Of a stretch of 11,262 nt of DNA, positions 6,264 through 11,262 are shown in pieces. Origin of the DNA: Dehalococcoidia bacterium (lineage in GTDB: Bacteria > Chloroflexota > Dehalococcoidia > JACPQF01); contig JAUSEJ010000179.1 in the NCBI GenBank assembly GCA_030650265.1, forward strand, positions 1 to 11,262. Reading direction: 5' to 3'. Position numbers and translations under genes: made by a program. Within the stretch, counting starts at the first letter, position 1; each line of letters opens with the position of its first letter. The notes below the pieces were generated by a model that ran no database searches, was not told the DNA's origin, and was given only the letters and a program-made list of their open reading frames with translations.

Positions 6264-7925
6264 GTGGGAGACTCGAGCAACTACTGGAGGGATGTTCTCT
6301 CTCAGAGAATGTCGCGGCGAGGACTCCTGCGCGCCGGTGCTGTTGGTGGCGCTGGCCTGGCATGGATTTATGCTATGGGCTGCCAAATTGGGCCTTCGCA
6401 ATCCGAGCCGAACTCCGGGGCCAAGCTGGAGCCTCGATCAGGCGGCAATCTTCGCATCGGGCGTCTGCAAGATCCACTTCATCTAGATCCGACTCTTTCG
6501 ACATCGCTTGAGGCAGCGGCCATCCATGGCAACACATATAGTAGATTGATCCGCCCCGACAGCGGCCCGGGAAGACCTTTTGGCACCACGAGGTTTGTGT
6601 CCGATTTGGCGGAGGTATGGGAGCAGCCTGACGATACCACCTACGTATTTTACTTGCGCAAGGGTGTCAAGTTCCACGACAAGCCTCCTGTGAATGGCCG
6701 TGAATTGACGGCAGAAGACGTAAAATATACCTTCGAGAGACTCGTAGACAAGGCCACTGATAGTCCCAACGCCAAGCTCTATTCTTTGCTGGACAAGATC
6801 GAGATCCCGGACAGATATACCGTCAAGATAAAGATCAAGGAACCCTACGCCCCGTTTCTGAACCATTTGAGCCATCACTATTCGTCGTGGATCATACCCA
6901 AGGAAGCTGTGGAGAAATTCGGCAATCTCAAGAAGACCATTATCGGCACCGGGCCTTTCATACTAGACAGTTGGGAACGCAATGTCAAGGCTGTGTTCAA
7001 GCGAAACCCGGATTATTTCTTAAAGGGATTACCCTATCTCGACGGCTTCGAATTTCTCTACATTCCAGGACATGCCGCTCGCCTTGCCGCATTTCTGTCT
7101 GGAGAACTGGACTTAGGGTCGCCATTTCTCCCGGACCTTCAATCGGTCAAGTCGGCCATTCCTGGAGTAAGAATCGACAGGGAGCTACCAGTCGTACAAT
7201 CGGCATTAACGATTCAAGTATTGAAGCCTCCTTTCAACAGCAAGCGAGTTAGACAGGCTATCAAATATGCCATCAATCTGCGGAACTTGATCAGCGTGGT
7301 ATACTCTGGCGAAGCGGTATGGGGATCTGCCGTGCCACCGGTATTCTTGGAATGGGCTCTTCCCCAGGACGAACTGCAGCGGCTTTGGCGGCAGGACATT
7401 GACCTCGCCAGACAACTTATGGCGGCGGACGGCCGGGCGGATGGCTTCAAGACAACCATCTACACCACGACTGCCCATGGACAAGTCTACATAGACATTG
7501 CGGAAAACATAGCCCGGCAACTTCGAGAGATCAACATCGATGTGTCCTTGCAGATCAAGGAGTATGCCGCTCACCTGGCCGCTGTTCAAGACGGCAATTT
7601 TGAGATGTTCGTCGGTCCAAAGACCATTTCCGCCGACATCGACGAGTACTTGTACGCCGGTTATCACACCAGGGGCGTTCGAAACTGGCCTCATGGCAGC
7701 GATCCTGCGCTCGATCTACTGCTCGAGAAGCAGCGCAAGAGTTTCAAGGAGGAGGAGCGGACAAAAATCGTTAAAGACATTCAGCGAATGCTGGCAGATT
7801 TAGCATTTGACGTGCCGCTGCCAAGCCCTTATTCTTTTTCGTCCGTTCCGCCCTACGTAAAGGACTATCAGGGCAGCGCTGACGCTGGCGCACCGGCCTT
7901 GATGTTCGTTTGGCAGGATAAATAG
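6264..7925 (+). CDS. Family 5 ABC substrate-binding lipoprotein with twin-arginine signal
   Basis: The 553-residue product belongs to the SBP_bac_5 (OppA/DppA/NikA-like) family. These proteins bind peptides or other medium-sized solutes outside the membrane and hand them to an ABC importer. AGGAGG (6254-6259) 4 nt before GTG 6264 fixes the start. Residues 17-22 are SRRGLL, a twin-arginine motif, followed by a Gly/Ala-rich hydrophobic stretch and a lipobox-like AMGC with Cys40. The mature domain opens with GGNLRIGRLQDPLHLDPTLS. It has the typical YVFYLRKGVKFHDKPPVNGRELTAEDV block and GTGPFIL. No permease or ATPase gene follows; two CoA-transferase genes do, starting 26 nt later. The ligand is therefore likely an organic acid or its precursor, but that is inference from context. 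A secreted scavenger role is also possible. Confidence 0.85.
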   Translation: MGDSSNYWRDVLSQRMSRRGLLRAGAVGGAGLAWIYAMGCQIGPSQSEPNSGAKLEPRSGGNLRIGRLQDPLHLDPTLSTSLEAAAIHGNTYSRLIRPDSGPGRPFGTTRFVSDLAEVWEQPDDTTYVFYLRKGVKFHDKPPVNGRELTAEDVKYTFERLVDKATDSPNAKLYSLLDKIEIPDRYTVKIKIKEPYAPFLNHLSHHYSSWIIPKEAVEKFGNLKKTIIGTGPFILDSWERNVKAVFKRNPDYFLKGLPYLDGFEFLYIPGHAARLAAFLSGELDLGSPFLPDLQSVKSAIPGVRIDRELPVVQSALTIQVLKPPFNSKRVRQAIKYAINLRNLISVVYSGEAVWGSAVPPVFLEWALPQDELQRLWRQDIDLARQLMAADGRADGFKTTIYTTTAHGQVYIDIAENIARQLREINIDVSLQIKEYAAHLAAVQDGNFEMFVGPKTISADIDEYLYAGYHTRGVRNWPHGSDPALDLLLEKQRKSFKEEERTKIVKDIQRMLADLAFDVPLPSPYSFSSVPPYVKDYQGSADAGAPALMFVWQDK

Positions 7926-7951
7926 ATACCTCTGCGCCAGTTGTGAGGAGA

Positions 7952-9190
7952 ATGGAGCCAAAGGTGTCGACAGAATTATCGAACGAGTCGATCTATAGCG
8001 ACCTGCGCGTGCTTGATCTCGCCGGCGAGATGGGCGCCTACTGCGGGAAACTTCTCGCCGACCTTGGCGCCGAGGTCATAAAGGTCGAGAGGCCCGGGGG
8101 AGACGCGACCAGAAGAATCGGTCCGTTTGTGGGGGACGATCCTCATCCCGAGAAGAGCCTTTACTGGTTTCAATTCAACACCAGCAAGAAAAGCGTAACC
8201 CTCGATATCGCGACGGCCGATGGTAAGGATATCTTCCGGAAACTGGCTGCCACCTCAGACATTATCATCGAGACTTTCTCCCCCGGCTACATGGACAGCC
8301 TTGGCCTAGGTTATGAAGAACTAAGTAAGGATAACCCCGGCCTGATCATGACCTCAATTACGCCCTTCGGTCAGACGGGACCGTACCGGGACTACAAGGC
8401 TTCGGACATAGTGGGTTTGGCGATGGGAGGTCAACTGTATCTGGCGGGTATGCCAGGCGAGCCGCCATTGCAGGCGGGAGCCTCTCAGGCTTACTATCAG
8501 GCTAACCTGCACGCGGCGGTCGGTACTCTCATTGCCGTACATTTCCGGGACGGCAGCGGCCTCGGTCAGTATATAGACCTATCCATGCAAGAGGCCATCA
8601 CCCTGTCTATGGAAACCGCCATGCAGTATTGGGATATGAACAGACATCTGCGGAAACGCACCGGCCATGATCATCGCAGCCCCGGACACGGAGTCTATCC
8701 CTGCCAGGATGGTTTCGTCTGTCTGATGGCCTCGGCAGGTGCGGGGAAGGGTTGGGCGCCAATGGTATCTTGGATGAACGAAGAGGGACAGGGGCAGGAG
8801 CTGGCCGGCAGCGAATGGCTGGACCGCTACTATCGCATCGATCATCTAGACGAAGGGGACGCCTATATAATGCCATGGCTATTGGATCACACCGTTCAGG
8901 ACGCCGTCGACGGGCTTCAAGCAAGGCACTGCATCGCCATGCCGGTCAACACGCCCAAGGATCTGTTGGAGAGCCCTCAGCTAAGGTCGCGGGATTTCTA
9001 CGTGCAAGTTGCTCATCCCGAACTGAGCGCCGAATACGAGTATCCTGGGGCGCCATATCGTTTCAACCACATTGAGTGGCGAATATCCCACCGAGCCCCG
9101 CTTATCGGCGAGCACAATCAAGAGATTTTCGAAGGCCTTGGTTTGACGGGTCAGGATTTGATAGCGCTGAGAGGGGCCGGCGTCATATGA
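7952..9190 (+). CDS. Family III (CaiB/BaiF) CoA-transferase, subunit with catalytic Asp
   Basis: Family III CoA-transferases move CoA between carboxylic acids through an Asp-bound anhydride. The 412-residue product has the family length. Early blocks are RVLDLAGEMGAYCGKLLADLG and AEVIKVERPGGD. SKKSVTLDI and IIIETFSPGYMDSLGLGYEEL follow, then GPYRDYKASDIVGLAMGG, in which Asp152 (from this ATG) takes the place of formyl-CoA transferase Asp169. The start is ATG 7952 after GAGGAG, which leaves a very short gap; an in-frame GTG at 7943 has no ribosome site, and GTG 7964 with GGAG 6 nt upstream is also possible. Its stop overlaps the next start (ATGA at 9187-9190). The substrate is not predictable: the family covers carnitine, formate/oxalate, benzylsuccinate, bile acids and others. 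Confidence 0.9.
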   Translation: MEPKVSTELSNESIYSDLRVLDLAGEMGAYCGKLLADLGAEVIKVERPGGDATRRIGPFVGDDPHPEKSLYWFQFNTSKKSVTLDIATADGKDIFRKLAATSDIIIETFSPGYMDSLGLGYEELSKDNPGLIMTSITPFGQTGPYRDYKASDIVGLAMGGQLYLAGMPGEPPLQAGASQAYYQANLHAAVGTLIAVHFRDGSGLGQYIDLSMQEAITLSMETAMQYWDMNRHLRKRTGHDHRSPGHGVYPCQDGFVCLMASAGAGKGWAPMVSWMNEEGQGQELAGSEWLDRYYRIDHLDEGDAYIMPWLLDHTVQDAVDGLQARHCIAMPVNTPKDLLESPQLRSRDFYVQVAHPELSAEYEYPGAPYRFNHIEWRISHRAPLIGEHNQEIFEGLGLTGQDLIALRGAGVI

Positions 9191-10461
9191 TGAGTAGGAA
9201 GCAGTCCACGAGCACACAACCTTTTGCCGGCATTCGCATCGCCGATTTTTCCTGGTACGGCGCCGGCCCGATTGCCACGCGGTTCTTCGCCAATTACGGC
9301 GCCGAAGTAATCAAACTGGAGTCGCACTGCAATCCCGACGGCCTTCGCAGGAATGGCCCTTTTGCCGGAGGAACGCCTGGTATCACACTACCAGGCACGG
9401 CTCCCATCGATAGTCTGAATATTAGCGGCTACTTCGCCAACTTTAACAGCAACAAGCTGAGCCTGCAGGTCGACCTCAACCTACCTGAAGGCCGGGAAAT
9501 AGCGAAGCGCCTCGTGAAGATCAGCGATATTGTGATTGACAACTTTACGCCCAGGGTCATGGAGCGGTGGCGCCTCACATATCAGGATTTAGTCAGGATT
9601 AAGCCAGATATCATCGTGGCCAATCTACCCATGCTCGGCTCGGTCGGCCCGCAGCGGGACTACGTGGGCTTTGGCTTTGCCCTTTCATCGCTCGCGGGCA
9701 TCGACCACCTGACGGGAATGCCTGACGACTTGCCCACGAGCACCGGCACGAACTTTCCCGACTACTGCTGCAATCCCTGCCACACTACCATTGCTCTGCT
9801 CGCCGCCCTACGCTACAGGCGGAAGACCGGCAAAGGGCAGCACATCGAGGTTGCGCAGTTGGAATCGACTGTTCAGATCCTTGGCACTGCCCTGATCGAT
9901 TACACCATTAACGGTCGAATTCAGAGCAGGCGCGGGAATAGCAATCCCAGCGCCTGCCCTCACGGCGTCTATCGCTGTAAGGGGGACGACCGCTGGTGCG
10001 CGATAGCCGTATTCACCGATGTCGAGTGGGCGAGTCTTTGCTGGGCAATGGGCCGGGAAGATCTTGTCCAAAGTCCCCTGTTTGGCACCTTGCAGGGCAG
10101 GCTGGCACGCACGAGTGAAGTAGATGATCTGGTGAATCGGTGGACCTCCTCGCTTAGTCCGGAGGATGTGATGGCGATTCTCCAGAGAGAGGGCGTGGCT
10201 GCCGGTGTTGTCCAGACGGCTGAAGATGCGCTGGACAAGGATCCGCAACTGGCTGCCCGGAATCACTGGGTCTACCTGGACCATCCTGAGGCCGGACGCA
10301 CGGCTTACAACGGAGAAACATTTAGGCTTTCCCGCACACCGGGTGACATTCATTCCCCTGCTCCTTGTCTTGGCCAACATACAGAATTCGTCTGTCGCGA
10401 TCTCCTGGGCATGACCGGGGACGAAGTTAGCGCCCTCAGGGAAGAGAAAGTACTCTACTAA
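9187..10461 (+). CDS. Family III (CaiB/BaiF) CoA-transferase paralogue lacking the catalytic Asp
   Basis: The 424-residue product shares the fold and blocks of the gene before it: GIRIADFSWYGAGPIATRFF, GAEVIKLES, NSNKLSLQVDLNLPEG, DIVIDNFTPRVMERW and a closing REGVAAGVVQTAEDAL. Where the family has the catalytic Asp, it reads RDYVGFGFALSSLAG: the aligned residue is Gly163. The likely role is the non-catalytic partner of a heteromer with the preceding gene, as known for heteromeric members such as benzylsuccinate CoA-transferase; some relatives may instead use another residue. I start it at ATG 9187, within the 4-nt overlap; a frame open back to 9076 only covers the end of the upstream gene. 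A second ATG at 9190 is equally usable. Unusual for the family is the CCNPC cluster (193-197). Confidence 0.87.
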   Translation: MMSRKQSTSTQPFAGIRIADFSWYGAGPIATRFFANYGAEVIKLESHCNPDGLRRNGPFAGGTPGITLPGTAPIDSLNISGYFANFNSNKLSLQVDLNLPEGREIAKRLVKISDIVIDNFTPRVMERWRLTYQDLVRIKPDIIVANLPMLGSVGPQRDYVGFGFALSSLAGIDHLTGMPDDLPTSTGTNFPDYCCNPCHTTIALLAALRYRRKTGKGQHIEVAQLESTVQILGTALIDYTINGRIQSRRGNSNPSACPHGVYRCKGDDRWCAIAVFTDVEWASLCWAMGREDLVQSPLFGTLQGRLARTSEVDDLVNRWTSSLSPEDVMAILQREGVAAGVVQTAEDALDKDPQLAARNHWVYLDHPEAGRTAYNGETFRLSRTPGDIHSPAPCLGQHTEFVCRDLLGMTGDEVSALREEKVLY

Positions 10462-10629
10462 TGTGGTGTCCTCTGGGATTGCTCTGTCAACCAATTTGTC
10501 GTCGATTTCCGGATCGTGGACCGGGTAGGTGAGCCGGGAACCTGAACGTGCAGCGTTGTTCTTGCCGAATTGATCTGATTGCTGGACCTGGTTTCGAAAA
10601 CAAGTTCTCGGATATTGGGAGGAAATGGG
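10462..10629 (+). other. Intergenic gap before the radical SAM gene
   Basis: This 168-nt gap has no supported gene, no clear promoter and no hairpin with a T-run. The only clear signal is GGGAGG at 10617-10622, 7 nt ahead of ATG 10630. Readthrough from the CoA-transferase genes is therefore possible. Confidence 0.4.
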
Positions 10630-11262
10630 ATGACGAGAATCGACGATTTGCAGAAGAAGTGTCCCGGTATTCCTCGAGAGGTCATCGTCAAACTTGAAGC
10701 CTTGAGATGTGGCATCGCCGATGCGGCGGCTCTCAGCGAATTGGGCCGGTGGATTCCTTCCGTGGGACCCCATGCGACATACAACTACGACCATGATGAG
10801 ACCCCGAAAGAGTCGGCGGCGGGAGAATCTTCGACAGTTAGGCCTGGCTACACCAAATACCTGGGTTTGTTCCATACTAGAAACGGGCTTGGGGTTGAAA
10901 TTCAAAAGGACTCGAAAAGTCCCTATCAAATCGGGAAACTGGACTCCGGCCAATTTGCCATCTATGAAGGGGAAGAAAAGGTGGAAGACATCTACTTTCC
11001 CCATATCCCCTGGCCGTTCGACGAACGACCAGCGCCGACAACTAGCAAAGGGACGCCGGCAACCAGGCTCGTTAACCTGAAGTCTCCTAATTGCTTTGAT
11101 ATTGTGCCAGTGCGGTTCTGCGAGTATTTTCCTCTGGGGGAGGAATGCACGTTTTGCAACTTCAATGCCGTCGCGGACGACGCTCGATCCGTTGGTGTCG
11201 GTCGCCCGGTCAGCATCAATCTCGAGGAAACGGCCGAGGCCTTCAAGCTTCTTAGCTCGGAG
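10630..11262 (+). CDS. Radical SAM protein with CX8CX2C cluster motif (3' end outside window)
   Basis: The first 211 residues are visible and the frame is open to the window edge. GGGAGG (10617-10622) at 7 nt fixes ATG 10630. The first 150 residues are polar and not recognised; there is a low-complexity acidic/Ser patch near 54-70 and an aromatic/Pro stretch YFPHIPWPF (122-130). VPVRFCEYFPLGEECTFCNF (159-178) carries Cys164, Cys173 and Cys176, where a radical SAM 4Fe-4S cluster would sit: the last CX2C with the aromatic between is typical (CTFCNF), and the preceding LKSPNCFDIVPVRF looks like the first barrel strand. The spacing CX8CX2C differs from the usual CX3CX2C. The family is not one I can name. 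It may share the operon with the CoA-transferases, or be separate. The catalytic barrel lies beyond the window. Confidence 0.75.
   Translation, partial: MTRIDDLQKKCPGIPREVIVKLEALRCGIADAAALSELGRWIPSVGPHATYNYDHDETPKESAAGESSTVRPGYTKYLGLFHTRNGLGVEIQKDSKSPYQIGKLDSGQFAIYEGEEKVEDIYFPHIPWPFDERPAPTTSKGTPATRLVNLKSPNCFDIVPVRFCEYFPLGEECTFCNFNAVADDARSVGVGRPVSINLEETAEAFKLLSSE

Noticed and set aside
758..10064. Avoidance of AGATCT sites
   Set aside because: Three sites occur at 758, 797 and 10059, close to what chance predicts for 11 kb, so there is no depletion to interpret.
9808..11004. Long 398-codon open frame on the minus strand
   Set aside because: It lies antisense to the second CoA-transferase and the radical SAM gene, both of which have clear family motifs. 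Its product shows no recognisable domain, and it spans the gap between two real genes.
1..11262. CRISPR array, tRNA, rRNA or intact insertion sequence
   Set aside because: I found no regularly spaced repeats, cloverleaf-like segments with a T-loop, rRNA stretches or transposase gene in the window.

Overview
The window looks like ordinary-density bacterial chromosome of moderate to high GC, with ten protein genes, short gaps and several 4-nt stop/start overlaps. The mix is an aminofutalosine synthase (futalosine menaquinone route), two lipoprotein-type ABC substrate-binding proteins without permeases, paired CaiB/BaiF-type CoA-transferases and a non-canonical radical SAM protein. This suits an anaerobic or facultative free-living bacterium. 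The gene style recalls Chloroflexota (Dehalococcoidia/SAR202-like) bins, but that is an impression, not something the sequence proves.

Layout. 1-2375 (+): an MqnE-like radical SAM enzyme, then a NitT/TauT/NMT1-type binding lipoprotein. 2376-2525: an inverted pair of REP-like hairpins between convergent genes. 2526-2870 (-): a small membrane protein of unknown function with a good promoter and ribosome-binding site. 2871-3265: no credible gene. 3266-4602 (-): a BglII-type restriction-modification locus with an apparently whole beta-class DNA methyltransferase. The coupled endonuclease gene keeps its N- and C-terminal family blocks in one reading frame but lacks the catalytic middle. 4743-5737 (+): a minimal MscS-type channel translationally coupled to a YjbQ/UPF0047 protein. 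5738-6263: a long gap with a near-consensus promoter and a leader of about 290 nt. 6264-10461 (+): a family 5 binding lipoprotein followed by two family III CoA-transferase genes. 10630 to the window end (+): the first 211 residues of a radical SAM protein with CX8CX2C cysteine spacing.

How the genes may work together. The right-hand block reads as a capture-and-activate module: a lipoprotein binds an external ligand, and a CoA-transferase made of two unlike subunits (one with the usual catalytic Asp, one with Gly there) moves CoA onto an acid. The radical SAM protein may belong to the same pathway. The substrate cannot be read from the sequence. The most striking single observation is the in-frame, core-deleted BglII-like endonuclease beside its methyltransferase. 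Second come the asymmetric CoA-transferase pair and the unusual radical SAM motif.
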